Counted from the first letter of the stretch, positions 49,261 to 58,816 are shown. The stretch is DNA of 64,000 nucleotides from Bacteroidales bacterium (GCA_017561265.1 JAFZDJ010000017.1:1-64000), one strand, 5' to 3'. Numbers and translations: made by a program. Notes: a model not told the origin generated them from the sequence alone.

Positions 49261-50513
49261 GCAGTAATCTCTCCTGAATATTCTCCGTTCCAAAGTTTAT
49301 CAACATCTATTAGAATCTTTCCAGGAAAATGCATATTGAGAAGTCTATATGACGTTCTCAACACTCTTTCATCAAATTCAATATCTTGAGTTCGTGGAAA
49401 AGCATCAAGAGCCATAAAGGCAGTAAGCAACTCAACCTCTTCATTGGTCAGTTCTATAAGGCCAAGGTCATTCTTTACAAGGAGAATTCTGCCTAATACG
49501 CAATATGCATAGGCAAAACCGACAAAATAGCTATGCATTCCTCTGTTCAGGATTTCCAAGGTTGTGTCATAAACGGCTTCTGCAAGCCTGTCAAGCTGAC
49601 TGACACTCATCTTAGGAGTGAAATACGCCGATGCCAGCAACGTTTCCAGATAATTCCTGTCTGTAAATCCCCACAATCCGTCAATATCATCATCATAATT
49701 CAAACCTACATTGAGATCGGCAGGATTAGCTAATTTCATGTTCTCATAAAGCTTGAGCAAGGCTTCCGGAGCATGCTTCCTTAGAGCCAGCTCTCTCAGA
49801 CCATTGTATTTCCAGTTATTGATAACCGTATTCACAAAATAGATGCCTTTGTACGAAGCTACATGTATTTTGAGAGGGTAATACATGCAGGTCCGTGACA
49901 AACCTTCCGTCGTGAGTTTCATCATCGCTTCATCAGGAATCTGAAACATATCGACCCTTTGCTGGAAGGTGTCGAACTGATGCCAGAAGTCCGGTGCATT
50001 ACAATAGCCGTAATCATATACATATCCGTCGAACTTTCCTTCTGCAACAGGGACATCAAGTTCCTCTCTTGGGATCTGATTCAGATCTTCCTGATAAATC
50101 GAGTTTTCCGGTAAAGTCCTGGCTCTGGTAAAGTGCTTGTAATCTTTGGATAATCCGTTTTCAGAGAATACGGTTCCAACTCTCTGCCATTCCATCTCCG
50201 TGTCGTTGATGCTGACGATATTATACTGATGGACGTCGGCCTCGCCATCACCATATATCAATGTGATGACATTGTCCTGCACATCATAATGGTTTGTGAT
50301 GGAGTGATATAAAGAGACATCATTGTAATTGTAAAATTCCCAGCTGTTGTCGTTGTTGAATATATATGATGGGATACCTTCTATCTTTGCCGTATAGCCG
50401 TATTCATCATAATTCTCCACCCAGATACCCTGAATACTTGTATGAAGGTCGTGTTCTTTTCCGCATGAGAAAAAGCAGAGTGCCATAAATGATATTACAA
50501 ATAAACGTCTCAT
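49257..50513 (-). CDS. lipoprotein of unknown function (lipocalin-like N-terminus)
   Basis: 418 residues. Lipobox F-F-S-C (Cys 17). Residues 25-125 look like a small lipocalin-type beta domain (I-Q-G-I-W-V-E-N-Y, then W-E-F-Y-N-Y-N-D, then M-E-W-Q-R-V), a common module in Bacteroidales lipoproteins. Residues 190-418 are mainly helical with Y-Y-P-L-K-I-H-V-A, and N-L-G-L-type segments; I recognise no family. A -7 element TATATTTG is on the minus strand at 50546-50553. Surface or periplasmic; no role can be assigned. Confidence 0.7.
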   Translation of the reverse strand: MRRLFVISFMALCFFSCGKEHDLHTSIQGIWVENYDEYGYTAKIEGIPSYIFNNDNSWEFYNYNDVSLYHSITNHYDVQDNVITLIYGDGEADVHQYNIVSINDTEMEWQRVGTVFSENGLSKDYKHFTRARTLPENSIYQEDLNQIPREELDVPVAEGKFDGYVYDYGYCNAPDFWHQFDTFQQRVDMFQIPDEAMMKLTTEGLSRTCMYYPLKIHVASYKGIYFVNTVINNWKYNGLRELALRKHAPEALLKLYENMKLANPADLNVGLNYDDDIDGLWGFTDRNYLETLLASAYFTPKMSVSQLDRLAEAVYDTTLEILNRGMHSYFVGFAYAYCVLGRILLVKNDLGLIELTNEEVELLTAFMALDAFPRTQDIEFDERVLRTSYRLLNMHFPGKILIDVDKLWNGEYSGEITA

Positions 50514-50643
50514 GACAACTAAATATGAAGTGGTTAATACTATTGCAAATATAAGTAATTTTATTTATAAATAAGCGATCTGGCCTATATAATATTCAGA
50601 ATCACAAAATCGGGGGATTGCATAGAAATTGAATAATAATTGT

Positions 50644-50651
50644 TATATTTG
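50644..50651 (+). promoter_or_regulatory. -7 element (TATATTTG) of the guaD-xpt operon
   Basis: Perfect TAnnTTTG 22 bases before guaD; ATTG at 50617-50620 is the nearest -33 candidate (23-base spacer, longer than usual). The short leader leaves no room for a purine riboswitch. Confidence 0.5.
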
Positions 50652-50673
50652 AAAGCATTAATTATAACATACT

Positions 50674-51186
50674 ATGAGTAGTACATGCAAATCACTTAAG
50701 GAAACGAATGATTATTCTGCCGAGGATGCCAGGTTCATGGAAATGGCGATAAATCTTTCAATTGAAAACATCGACACCGGAGGCGGCCCTTTCGGAGCCG
50801 TCATAGTGAGAGACGGTGAAATCATTGCGACCGGCACCAATCGCGTCGTACCGAATGCAGACCCTACAGCTCATGCAGAGGTCATGGCGATCAGAAATGC
50901 CTGTGCGAAACTGGGGACATTCCAGCTTACAGGATGCACGGTATACAGCTCATGCGAACCTTGCCCGATGTGCCTGAGCGCTCTTTATTGGGCGGGAGTG
51001 AGCAGAATCTGCTATGGAAACACCAAGGATGACGCAAAGGCAATCAATTTCGATGATTCCTTCATATACGATCAGCTCGAACTGAAGTACGAAGAACGCT
51101 CGATCAAATGTGAGCATTTCATGCGTTCGGATGCCCTTCGCGCATTCAGGAAATGGGATGAAAAGACAGATAAGGTAGAATATTGA
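50674..51186 (+). CDS. guaD: guanine deaminase
   Basis: 170 residues of the cytidine-deaminase fold. Zinc site H-A-E (in T-A-H-A-E-V near residue 69) and C-E-P-C-P-M-C-L are intact. The features that separate GuaD from TadA-type tRNA deaminases are visible: [16 protein letters not shown] in the last third and a C-terminal Tyr that closes the active site (K-V-E-Y). It turns guanine into xanthine. The next gene, 1 base away, makes XMP from xanthine, so the two form a purine-salvage route. Confidence 0.88.
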   Translation: MSSTCKSLKETNDYSAEDARFMEMAINLSIENIDTGGGPFGAVIVRDGEIIATGTNRVVPNADPTAHAEVMAIRNACAKLGTFQLTGCTVYSSCEPCPMCLSALYWAGVSRICYGNTKDDAKAINFDDSFIYDQLELKYEERSIKCEHFMRSDALRAFRKWDEKTDKVEY

Positions 51187-51187
51187 T

Positions 51188-51754
51188 ATGGACTTGCTCA
51201 AAGAAAGGATATTGAGTGACGGAAAGTGCTTTCCCGGTGGCATTCTGAAGGTTGATAATTTCATTAATCACCAGATGGATCCGCTTCTGATGCAGAAGAT
51301 GGCAGAAGAACTGGCAAGAAGATTTTCCGATCACAATATCAATAAGATCTTGACCATAGAAGCAAGCGGTATAGCTCCGGCAATAATGGTCGGTGCGATA
51401 ATGAATGTTCCGGTCCTGTTTGCCAAGAAGCAAAGACCGAGCACTATGCAGAACATGCTTGTTACTGAGATCTTCTCATTCACCAAAGGATGCTCATACA
51501 CGGTGTGCGTCAGTAATGATTTCATAGGCAAGGAAGACAGGATTCTGTTTATAGATGATTTTCTCGCAAACGGTAACGCAGCGAGAGGAGTCATTGATCT
51601 TGTCAATCAGGCTGGTGCCACGTTGGAGGGAATGGGATTTCTTATTGAAAAAGGATTCCAGGACGGCGGTAAGGATTTACGTGGAAGAGGAATTCATGTA
51701 GAGTCGCTCGCGATTATCGAAAGCTTGGATGATTGCAGGATAAAGATCAGATAA
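51188..51754 (+). CDS. xpt: xanthine phosphoribosyltransferase
   Basis: 188 residues. Standard Xpt opening (M-D-L-L-K-E-R-I near the start, then F-I-N-H-Q-M-D-P), the PRPP-binding loop [17 protein letters not shown] near residues 118-134 and an A-K-K-Q-R-P-S-T-M segment that contacts the base. It converts xanthine and PRPP to XMP. Operon with guaD; a bidirectional-type terminator follows. Confidence 0.93.
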   Translation: MDLLKERILSDGKCFPGGILKVDNFINHQMDPLLMQKMAEELARRFSDHNINKILTIEASGIAPAIMVGAIMNVPVLFAKKQRPSTMQNMLVTEIFSFTKGCSYTVCVSNDFIGKEDRILFIDDFLANGNAARGVIDLVNQAGATLEGMGFLIEKGFQDGGKDLRGRGIHVESLAIIESLDDCRIKIR

Positions 51755-51757
51755 GTA

Positions 51758-51793
51758 AAAAGAAGCCTCAGAGTTATCTCCAAGGCTTCTTTT
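51758..51793. terminator. bidirectional terminator between xpt and tRNA-Asp
   Basis: AAAAGAAGCCT / AGGCTTCTTTT form an 11-bp perfect stem with A and T runs at the two sides, serving xpt on the plus strand and the tRNA-Thr/Asp unit on the minus strand. Confidence 0.85.
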
Positions 51794-51794
51794 G

Positions 51795-51868
51795 CGGTGC
51801 GGACGGGACTCGAACCCGCGACCCCCGGCGTGACAGGCCGGTATTCTAACCAGCTGAACTACCGCACC
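51795..51868 (-). tRNA. tRNA-Asp(GTC)
   Basis: 74-base cloverleaf: acceptor GGTGCGG/CCGCACC, anticodon stem CCGGC/GCCGG with loop CTGTCAC (anticodon GTC), T-loop TTCGAGT, discriminator G as expected for tRNA-Asp. Confidence 0.95.
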
Positions 51869-51884
51869 ATTGTTCAGATTTTTG

Positions 51885-51958
51885 AGCCGATGGAGGGAAT
51901 CGAACCCACGACCCCGAGATTACAAATCACGTGCTCTGGCCAACTGAGCTACATCGGC
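51885..51958 (-). tRNA. tRNA-Thr(TGT)
   Basis: 74-base cloverleaf: acceptor GCCGATG/CATCGGC, anticodon loop TTTGTAA (anticodon TGT), T-loop TTCGATT, discriminator T. Confidence 0.95.
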
Positions 51959-51987
51959 AATTTTGTCCCCTTTTTCCAAAGGGATTG

Positions 51988-51995
51988 CAAAGGTA
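51988..51995 (-). promoter_or_regulatory. -7 element (TACCTTTG) of the tRNA-Thr/Asp unit
   Basis: Same octamer as in front of the tRNA-Phe operon (11362-11369), here 30 bases before tRNA-Thr. Confidence 0.6.
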
Positions 51996-52101
51996 TAACT
52001 TTTTATGATATTCCCTACATTTTCTTGATATTTTTTTCAAATTTATTCACATGCTTTCTTATTTAACGGACAAGGGAATCGGAGCTTTGCTGCAAAATCA
52101 T

Positions 52102-52109
52102 TATATTTG
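52102..52109 (+). promoter_or_regulatory. -7 element (TATATTTG) for the sugar-kinase gene
   Basis: Perfect TAnnTTTG 23 bases before the ATG at 52132. Because it lies inside the open frame that reaches back to 52051, it argues for the 52132 start. Confidence 0.55.
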
Positions 52110-52131
52110 CAATCAGTTAACGCGTAATTCT

Positions 52132-53013
52132 ATGGAACGATTTGTCGTGGGAATCGGAGATGCTCTATGGGATTGTCTTCCTGAAGGACGTAAAATAGGT
52201 GGTGCTCCGGCCAATTTTGCTTACTATATGATGCAGTTCGGCTATGACTCATTGGCAGTCAGTGCCGTCGGTAATGATGATCTTGGAGCGGAAATCAAAG
52301 AAACATTCAACAGAATAGGCCTGAAACATATTCTGGATGTTTCCGAATATCCCACCGGCACAGTAACGGTAGAATTGGACGCAAACGGCATCCCAAGCTA
52401 TGACATCAAGGAAAATGTCGCTTATGACCATATCACATATACGCCGCAGCTTGAAGAAATAGCGGGGAAGTGCAATGTAGCCTGCTTCGGATCCATGAGT
52501 CAAAGAAACCCGGCATCAAGAACGACGATCAGGAAGTTTCTTGAATCGATGCCGTACACAGATGATACTTATAAGGTATTCGACATCAATCTTCGCCAGA
52601 ATTTTTATGACAAGGAAATAATCTCCGAATCTCTCAAGCTATGCAATGTGTTCAAGATCAATGATGAGGAACTGCTGACTGTAAAAAAGATGTTCGGATA
52701 TGACGAAGAGTCCGATCAGGAAACATGCAGGAGACTTATCGAAGAATGGGATCTTGAATACCTGATACTGACATGCGGAGTCAACGGCAGTCATATCTTT
52801 ACCGATAAGGAATATTCGTTCCTGGATACACCCGAGGTCGATGTAGCCGATACAGTCGGTGCAGGAGACTCTTTCATTTCTGCATTCATGGCTTCCGTTC
52901 TGAATGGAGAATCCATCCGTGAAGCTCATAAACGTGCTGTAGATGTCTCTGCATATGTGTGCACGCAATACGGAGCTATGCTCGAATTGCCTTCAGAACT
53001 AACCGGGAAGTGA
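52132..53013 (+). CDS. PfkB-family sugar kinase (fructokinase-like)
   Basis: 293 residues from the ATG at 52132; the open frame extends to 52051, but those codons overlap the promoter. N-terminal G-D-x-x-W-D and G-G-A-P-A-N-F-A near residue 24 (sugar site) and the C-terminal DTVGAGDSFISAFMA (ATP site and catalytic Asp) define the PfkB/ribokinase family; the overall look is that of fructokinases. Cytosolic ATP-dependent phosphorylation of a hexose, probably fructose; substrate is inferred. Confidence 0.87.
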   Translation: MERFVVGIGDALWDCLPEGRKIGGAPANFAYYMMQFGYDSLAVSAVGNDDLGAEIKETFNRIGLKHILDVSEYPTGTVTVELDANGIPSYDIKENVAYDHITYTPQLEEIAGKCNVACFGSMSQRNPASRTTIRKFLESMPYTDDTYKVFDINLRQNFYDKEIISESLKLCNVFKINDEELLTVKKMFGYDEESDQETCRRLIEEWDLEYLILTCGVNGSHIFTDKEYSFLDTPEVDVADTVGAGDSFISAFMASVLNGESIREAHKRAVDVSAYVCTQYGAMLELPSELTGK

Positions 53014-53052
53014 AATCGATCAATTCCTATAATGTACTAAACCTGACCAATC

Positions 53053-54411
53053 ATGACTAAGACTAACCCTAGAGACCACTCTCTGTTTCTAAAGGCATTC
53101 CGTGCCTATCTCCAGTATGTGAACTCCGGATTGTATTTCAAGAAAGAACACGTTCTGGGCCTTGAGAATGTGCCTATCAACGGTACGCCTACAGTTATCG
53201 TGTCAAACCATCAGAATTGCTTGAATGACCCGCTATGCGTCTGCCTGCAATTGACTGACCGTAGAATGAATTTTCTTGCCCGCGCCAATGTCTTCAATAA
53301 TCCTGTCTTCAACAAAGCCTTGCGTGCCATGGGTCTTCTCCCGGCTTATCGTATGGGATATGAAGGACTGGCTCATGTCCGCAAGAATTCCGAAACCATA
53401 GAAGACGCCGGCAACGCATTGATTGATGGAGAAACAGTGATGCTATATCCGGAAGGTGGTCATCAGGATAAGAGATGGCTCGGTAGTTTCAAGCTCGGTT
53501 ATCTGAGAATCGCTTTCAGTGCAGCTGAGAAAATGGACTTCAAGTCTGATGTGATGATTCTTCCGTCATGCAACCATTATTCCAACTATTTTCATGCGAG
53601 GACCGAAATGCTTATCAGATTCGGCAAGCCTATTTCGCTGAAGCCATATTATGAGCGTTATAAGGAAGAACCTCGCGCTACCATGATGGAAATCAATTCA
53701 TTGGTACATGCCCAGATCAAAGAGATGATGCTACATATTGACGATATCGAGCATTATGACCAGATAGACTGGCTGCGAGAAAATGAATATGGAAAGAAAT
53801 ACGCTCGCGAGCACGGCTACAAAAAGAATTATCTTCCATCAAGACTCCTGTCTGATCAAAGCCTGGTAAATGACCTGCAGGTGGCTACGGACAAGAATCC
53901 GCAGGAAATGGAAGCCATCTATAAGGATACCGCAACGCTGATTGAAGGTATCAGATCTCTCAACATCAGGGATTGGCTGTTCAGATATAATCCTAGTCTG
54001 GAGGCGGCACTGCTCCGAGGGCTGGGTCTTCTGATTCTTCTTCCGCTATTCATAGTTTCCATAATTCCTACAGCTCTTCTGTTCATCGTTCCTGAAATCT
54101 TCCTGAAGAAGATGATCAAGGACCAGATGTTCATCAGCACATTCAGGGTAGCCGTGAGCGCATTGATAACAATACCTGTATGCCTGTTCATCCCAGTAAT
54201 TTTCTTGTGGATCTTTGCTGGATTCTGGTGGGCGGCAGGATACTTCATAGCGTTTCCATTAATGTTCCTGCTTGCATGGAATTATATGAGGCTTTTTATG
54301 AAGTTTATTGGTACATGCAATTTCATAGCGCCAAAGAACAGAAAGAAAATCAAGGAGTTACGTAAACTGCGCACCAGCATCTTCAATCGTCTTGACGAGA
54401 TGCTCAAATAG
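53053..54411 (+). CDS. PlsC-like acyltransferase with C-terminal membrane segments
   Basis: 452 residues. The N-terminal half is a glycerol-phosphate-type acyltransferase: S-N-H-Q-N-C-L-N-D-P-L near 50-60 (the HX5D variant common in Bacteroidetes), FLARANVF, and Y-P-E-G-G-H-Q-D-K-R-W near 134-144 (E-G motif). The C-terminal part has two or three hydrophobic stretches (LGLLILLPLFIVSIIPTALLF; then V-F-L-W-I-F-A-G-F-W-W-A-A-G-Y-F-I) that would anchor it in the inner membrane. Probably an acyl transfer to phospholipid or ornithine-lipid precursors. Confidence 0.85.
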   Translation: MTKTNPRDHSLFLKAFRAYLQYVNSGLYFKKEHVLGLENVPINGTPTVIVSNHQNCLNDPLCVCLQLTDRRMNFLARANVFNNPVFNKALRAMGLLPAYRMGYEGLAHVRKNSETIEDAGNALIDGETVMLYPEGGHQDKRWLGSFKLGYLRIAFSAAEKMDFKSDVMILPSCNHYSNYFHARTEMLIRFGKPISLKPYYERYKEEPRATMMEINSLVHAQIKEMMLHIDDIEHYDQIDWLRENEYGKKYAREHGYKKNYLPSRLLSDQSLVNDLQVATDKNPQEMEAIYKDTATLIEGIRSLNIRDWLFRYNPSLEAALLRGLGLLILLPLFIVSIIPTALLFIVPEIFLKKMIKDQMFISTFRVAVSALITIPVCLFIPVIFLWIFAGFWWAAGYFIAFPLMFLLAWNYMRLFMKFIGTCNFIAPKNRKKIKELRKLRTSIFNRLDEMLK

Positions 54412-54426
54412 TCCAGAACTATTCAT

Positions 54427-54717
54427 TTATTTCTTATTATGACCAGGTCCGGCAGGGAACCATCCCTTCCGGACTCTTTCTTTCTGCTGCTTTAGTTCCA
54501 GAATGCTCCAGAAAGATGAAAAGGCTGTGACACCCAGTATAGTGGAGGCTATGAGATTGTCAACAGATAATGATATGATGCCAAAGAGTATTCCTGCAAC
54601 AAGGAACATCCACCAGCATCTTGTGCCTAAGTAATATTCAGCCTTGATAACGATAGGATGAAATATTCCGATAATAAGAAATGTAGCTAATCCTACAATT
54701 ATTCCTGTAAAGTTCAT
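54427..54717 (-). CDS. DUF4491 family small membrane protein
   Basis: 96 residues: G-I-I-V-G-L-A-T-F-L-I-I-G-I-F-H-P at the start, Y-Y-L-G-T-x-x-W-W near residue 28-36, three transmembrane helices and a basic tail. This is the DUF4491 pattern, function unknown. It starts 3 bases after the MscS stop and is probably co-transcribed. Confidence 0.82.
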   Translation of the reverse strand: MNFTGIIVGLATFLIIGIFHPIVIKAEYYLGTRCWWMFLVAGILFGIISLSVDNLIASTILGVTAFSSFWSILELKQQKERVRKGWFPAGPGHNKK

Positions 54718-54720
54718 AAT

Positions 54721-55905
54721 TTAATTCTTTAGGTCGGTACCTTTATGGAAATCCAGTCCCGATGGACTCTGGAAAACTCTGAGATCGAATGCGTGCAGCA
54801 TGGCCAGGACATGGTCGAATACTTCTGCCTGCAGATGCTCGTATTTCAGCCAGGCAGTATCGACTGAAAAGAAGTAAAGTTCTATCGGCATACCCTCTGC
54901 TGTGGGCTGCAATTGACGGACTGTCATGATCATCTCCGGATTTACCTTTGGGTGATGACGCAGATAGTACTCGACATAGTGGCGGAAGATGTACAGATTC
55001 ACTTCTTCTTTTCCTGTCGCTTCGAAGCCTTCCATCCAAGGCTGCTGCTTATAGGCTTCAAGTTCCTTTTCAGTGCAGAATCGCACTGTGTTCATGTCGA
55101 TGTTGATGGATCTCTTGATACGTCGTCCTCCATTGTCAAACATTCCTCTCCAGTTCTGGAAGGAATCATTGACAAGGGCGTACGGAGGTACATTGATGAT
55201 GGTCTTGTCCCAATTCCGGACCTTTACCGTGGTCAATGTCACTTCCATCACATCACCATCAGCACCATATTTAGGCATTGTTATCCAATCTCCGGGACGC
55301 AGCATATCATTGGACATCAGTTGTATTCCGGCAACAAAGCCTTTGATCGTATCCTGAAATACGAGCATCAGTATCGCTGTACTCGCCCCAACTCCTGTCA
55401 GAAGAACGATAGGATTCTTCGCTATGATTATACCGATGATAATGATGGAACCTAAACATATGACAGCCAGCTTGAGCATCTGATAGAATCCTTTCATTGA
55501 ATGATTCTTAAGCATGTCATGTGCACTGGATATATCGTATAAGGCCGAAATTACCGAACAAAGCAATTTCATCAATATGACAATAAGGTATATCTTGCAT
55601 ATTTTCAGCATGAACGCCATGATTGCAACATGCGGAATGGCAATTGGTAAAAGTACATATACCACCAAAGGGGCTAAAAGCATGCTGAAATCATTCAGAA
55701 CCTTGTCATTCAAAAGATAATCGTCCCAGAAGAAGTCCGTCCTGGCAGTGATTTTATGAATTAACGGAATAATCAGTCTTCTGCATATTCTGTCTATCAG
55801 AAATGCCAGTAGAAATATAACCAGAATAACAACAATATACGTGCTGCCTTCCGAAAGGCCTATCTGCTTGAGCCATTCTGAGAAAATATCTGCAATACGT
55901 TCCAT
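54721..55905 (-). CDS. MscS-family mechanosensitive channel (YbdG-like)
   Basis: 394 residues. Several N-terminal transmembrane helices are followed by the MscS pore/beta region: GVGASTAILMLVFQDTIKGF near residue 170-190 (Gly/Ala-rich pore helix), then L-R-P-G-D-W-I-T-M-P, the first beta strand, and V-R-N-W-D-K-T-I-I-N-V-P. It is like YbdG, a larger member with reduced conductance. Inner membrane; osmotic protection. Promoter at 55947-55977. Confidence 0.87.
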   Translation of the reverse strand: MERIADIFSEWLKQIGLSEGSTYIVVILVIFLLAFLIDRICRRLIIPLIHKITARTDFFWDDYLLNDKVLNDFSMLLAPLVVYVLLPIAIPHVAIMAFMLKICKIYLIVILMKLLCSVISALYDISSAHDMLKNHSMKGFYQMLKLAVICLGSIIIIGIIIAKNPIVLLTGVGASTAILMLVFQDTIKGFVAGIQLMSNDMLRPGDWITMPKYGADGDVMEVTLTTVKVRNWDKTIINVPPYALVNDSFQNWRGMFDNGGRRIKRSINIDMNTVRFCTEKELEAYKQQPWMEGFEATGKEEVNLYIFRHYVEYYLRHHPKVNPEMIMTVRQLQPTAEGMPIELYFFSVDTAWLKYEHLQAEVFDHVLAMLHAFDLRVFQSPSGLDFHKGTDLKN

Positions 55906-55946
55906 CTTACCAATAATTAAACCGGATAAATCCTGATGTAAGGTTA

Positions 55947-55977
55947 CAAAAATAGGACAAAAACTCGGATAATCAAA
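55947..55977 (-). promoter_or_regulatory. consensus promoter of the MscS-DUF4491 unit
   Basis: On the minus strand TTTG (55974-55977), 19-base spacer, TATTTTTG (55947-55954); both elements perfect, 41 bases before the MscS start. Confidence 0.7.
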
Positions 55978-56034
55978 TATACCGTCTGAAGGTAATCCGA
56001 TGAAAAAGGCATGCTATTTGCCGATTATTGTTGC

Positions 56035-56042
56035 TATCTTTG
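56035..56042 (+). promoter_or_regulatory. -7 element (TATCTTTG) for the P-type ATPase gene
   Basis: Perfect TAnnTTTG 20 bases before the ATG. TTTG at 56017-56020 gives only a 14-base spacer, so the -33 element is unclear. Confidence 0.5.
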
Positions 56043-56062
56043 CAGGATATTAGATATATCGC

Positions 56063-58813
56063 ATGAAAAGGAACACATATTTGAATGATTGCCTTTCTAA
56101 TGATTCTGAGAAAGTGCAATCCGGTATCGGTAAAAATATAATTCCCCCTCCGGAAAAGGAACCTTTATGGAAACTGTATCTGGAAAAATTCAAGGATCCT
56201 ATCATCATTGTGCTGCTGGTGGTATTCTTTTTCTCCATATTAGTGGCAATATATGAAATCATTTATATGGGTAAGGGATGGTCTATTCTCATAGAACCAT
56301 CCGGTGTACTGACAGCTCTGCTTCTTGCCACAGGAGTCGGTTTCATCTTCGAGCTGAAGGCTGACAGGGAATTTGAGATCCTTAACAAGGTCAAGGATCA
56401 TCGTCCGGTCAAAGTATTCAGACGAAACACTGTAAACAGCACACCAAGGCTGATAAACATCAAGAGACACGATGTCGTCGTTGGGGATATCGTCAAGCTG
56501 GAAAGCGGAGATGAAGTGCCTGCAGACGGATACCTGCTGGATTCGGTATCCTTGAGAGTCGACGAATCCAACTTCACAGGCGAGTTATATGCAAATAAAA
56601 CCACAAGAGAAGAGGAATTTGACCAGGATGCAACATATCCTTCTGATTTTCTCTTGAGGGGATCTACGGTGATAGAAGGCAATGCAGTATATCGCGTTTC
56701 AGCTGTAGGAATGTTCACGGAGGAAGGAAAAGGCGTGGCCATCACTCAGGAAGGCAGCAATGAAGAGACACCGCTGAACAAGCAGCTTGCACAGCTTGGC
56801 AAATGGATATCGACTGCCAGCTTCATAATCGCATCTCTTATTGTCATCGGACGTCTGATCTTTTATGCTGCAAACGGCGGTTTTTCAGATGGAGCAAGCT
56901 TGATTGAAATCGCTGAATTCGTCCTTGCTTCGATCATGATAGCCGTAACGCTGATTGTAGTCGCAGTGCCGGAAGGACTTCCGATGAGTGTTACAGTAAG
57001 CCTTGCATTGAGCATGCGCAGAATGTTGAAGGAAAACAACTTGGTACGCAAGCTTCATGCATGCGAGACCATGGGCGCAGCTACCGTAATCTGTACAGAC
57101 AAGACAGGAACCCTTACAAAGAACAAGATGACTGTCATAGAATACGACATATACGGAGGAGAGGAAGAATTCGAACTTGTAAGGCAGAATATGGCGGTTA
57201 ATTCCACTGCCGAAGTCTTTAAAGAAAATGACAATCTTGTATCCATCGGCAATCCGACAGAAGTAGCCTTGCTCAAATGGATGCATAAGAACGGACCGGA
57301 CTATACTTCGTACAGGTCAGAAGCGACAGTTCTCGAACAGAAGCCGTTCTCGCCGGACACTAAATATATGCAGACTACAGCAGTGATGCGCGATTCTGAT
57401 GCTCCTTTGCGATTTATCAAAGGTGCTCCGGAGATTGTCCTGGAAATGTGCAGCTGCATTGCTGGTGGAAAGACAAAAGAGTACATTCATGAAACTCTTG
57501 CCGGATATCAGTCAAAAGCAATGCGAACCCTTGGTTTTGCCTGTCAGCGCATGGGGGCATCTGCTGATGAAGACCTGATATTCCTCGGTGTAGTGGGAAT
57601 TGCCGATCCTGTCAGGGATGACGTGAAGGAAGCCATAGAGACATGCAAGGATAAGGCCGGTGTAAGGGTGATCATCGTAACAGGTGACACACCTGGAACT
57701 GCCATGGAAATAGGCAGACAGATAGGACTTGTCGTTTCAGATGAACCAGGACAGACTATAACAGGGGTGGAATTCGCTTCTCTCAGCGATCATGAAGCCA
57801 AAAGGCTCCTGAAAGACGGAGGTCTGAAAATAATATCCCGCGCCCGTCCTGAAGACAAGGCCAGGCTTGTGACGCTTCTTCAGGAGAACGGAGAAGTTGT
57901 GGCGGTCACCGGCGACGGTACGAACGATGCACCGGCTCTCAGCAAGGCTCAGGTAGGACTCTCTATGGGAGATGGAACCTCAAGAGCCAAGGAGGCAAGT
58001 GACATCACGATCATCGACAACTCGTTCTCCAGCATAAACAAGGCCATAATGTGGGGCCGCTCGCTATACCTGAATATCCAGCGTTTCATCATATTCCAGA
58101 TGACAATCAACCTCTGTGCATGTCTGATCGTGCTGCTGGGTTCGTTCATAGGAATGGATTCACCGCTGACAGTGACACAGATGCTTTGGGTAAACCTGAT
58201 CATGGACACATTTGCTGCCATGGCCTTGTCATCATTACCGGCTGACAGGAGAGTCCTGAATGATAAGCCGAGGAATCCGGAGAGTCATATCATCAACAGA
58301 CGGATGCTTTATAGAATCGTAGGTGTCGGCATTCTTTTCTTCGGCCTTCTTGCCGGTCTGTGGCAATTGCTCTGGCATACGGACATCAGCTGCGTCAAGG
58401 ATCTTCTGACCAGGGAGTCATTGATGACCTTCGTTTCCGGATTCACAGACCTGACTCATGCCAAGACTCACTTGAGCGGCTATGAACTTGGAGTATTCTT
58501 TTCTATATTCGTGATGTTCCAGTTCTGGAATCTTTTCAATGCGAAGTACTATCGGACTGACAGGAGCCTGCTGATGGACATCATCGACCTGTTCCGTAAT
58601 CCTCTCAAGGTAAGAGAATCATTCAGTGCCGGATTCATCTGGATTTCTTTGGTAATCGTGGTGGGACAGATTCTTATAGTCACATTCGCAGGAAGGATGT
58701 TCAATGTTTCTCCATTATATGCACAGGACTGGTTATGGATAATGATCATTACATCACCAGTGCTGATAATTGCAGACCTTGTCAGGACTATTGTGAACCT
58801 CATTAAGAAATAG
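56063..58813 (+). CDS. P-type Ca2+-transporting ATPase (PMCA-like)
   Basis: 916 residues. Motifs in order: T-G-E near residue 173, V-P-E-G-L-P in transmembrane helix 4, D-K-T-G-T-L-T with phosphorylated Asp 346, K-G-A-P-E-I, D-P-V-R-D-D-V, TGD, and GDGTNDAPAL. Ten transmembrane segments are predicted. Sequence character is that of type II (Ca2+) ATPases of the plasma-membrane kind. No Ca2+-binding regulatory C-terminus is present. Probable Ca2+ or other cation export. The SDR gene begins 3 bases after it. Confidence 0.9.
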   Translation: MKRNTYLNDCLSNDSEKVQSGIGKNIIPPPEKEPLWKLYLEKFKDPIIIVLLVVFFFSILVAIYEIIYMGKGWSILIEPSGVLTALLLATGVGFIFELKADREFEILNKVKDHRPVKVFRRNTVNSTPRLINIKRHDVVVGDIVKLESGDEVPADGYLLDSVSLRVDESNFTGELYANKTTREEEFDQDATYPSDFLLRGSTVIEGNAVYRVSAVGMFTEEGKGVAITQEGSNEETPLNKQLAQLGKWISTASFIIASLIVIGRLIFYAANGGFSDGASLIEIAEFVLASIMIAVTLIVVAVPEGLPMSVTVSLALSMRRMLKENNLVRKLHACETMGAATVICTDKTGTLTKNKMTVIEYDIYGGEEEFELVRQNMAVNSTAEVFKENDNLVSIGNPTEVALLKWMHKNGPDYTSYRSEATVLEQKPFSPDTKYMQTTAVMRDSDAPLRFIKGAPEIVLEMCSCIAGGKTKEYIHETLAGYQSKAMRTLGFACQRMGASADEDLIFLGVVGIADPVRDDVKEAIETCKDKAGVRVIIVTGDTPGTAMEIGRQIGLVVSDEPGQTITGVEFASLSDHEAKRLLKDGGLKIISRARPEDKARLVTLLQENGEVVAVTGDGTNDAPALSKAQVGLSMGDGTSRAKEASDITIIDNSFSSINKAIMWGRSLYLNIQRFIIFQMTINLCACLIVLLGSFIGMDSPLTVTQMLWVNLIMDTFAAMALSSLPADRRVLNDKPRNPESHIINRRMLYRIVGVGILFFGLLAGLWQLLWHTDISCVKDLLTRESLMTFVSGFTDLTHAKTHLSGYELGVFFSIFVMFQFWNLFNAKYYRTDRSLLMDIIDLFRNPLKVRESFSAGFIWISLVIVVGQILIVTFAGRMFNVSPLYAQDWLWIMIITSPVLIIADLVRTIVNLIKK

Positions 58814-58816
58814 ACT

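Noticed and set aside
50652..50673. Purine riboswitch before guaD-xpt
   Set aside because: Only about 22 bases lie between the -7 element and the ATG, too short for an aptamer.
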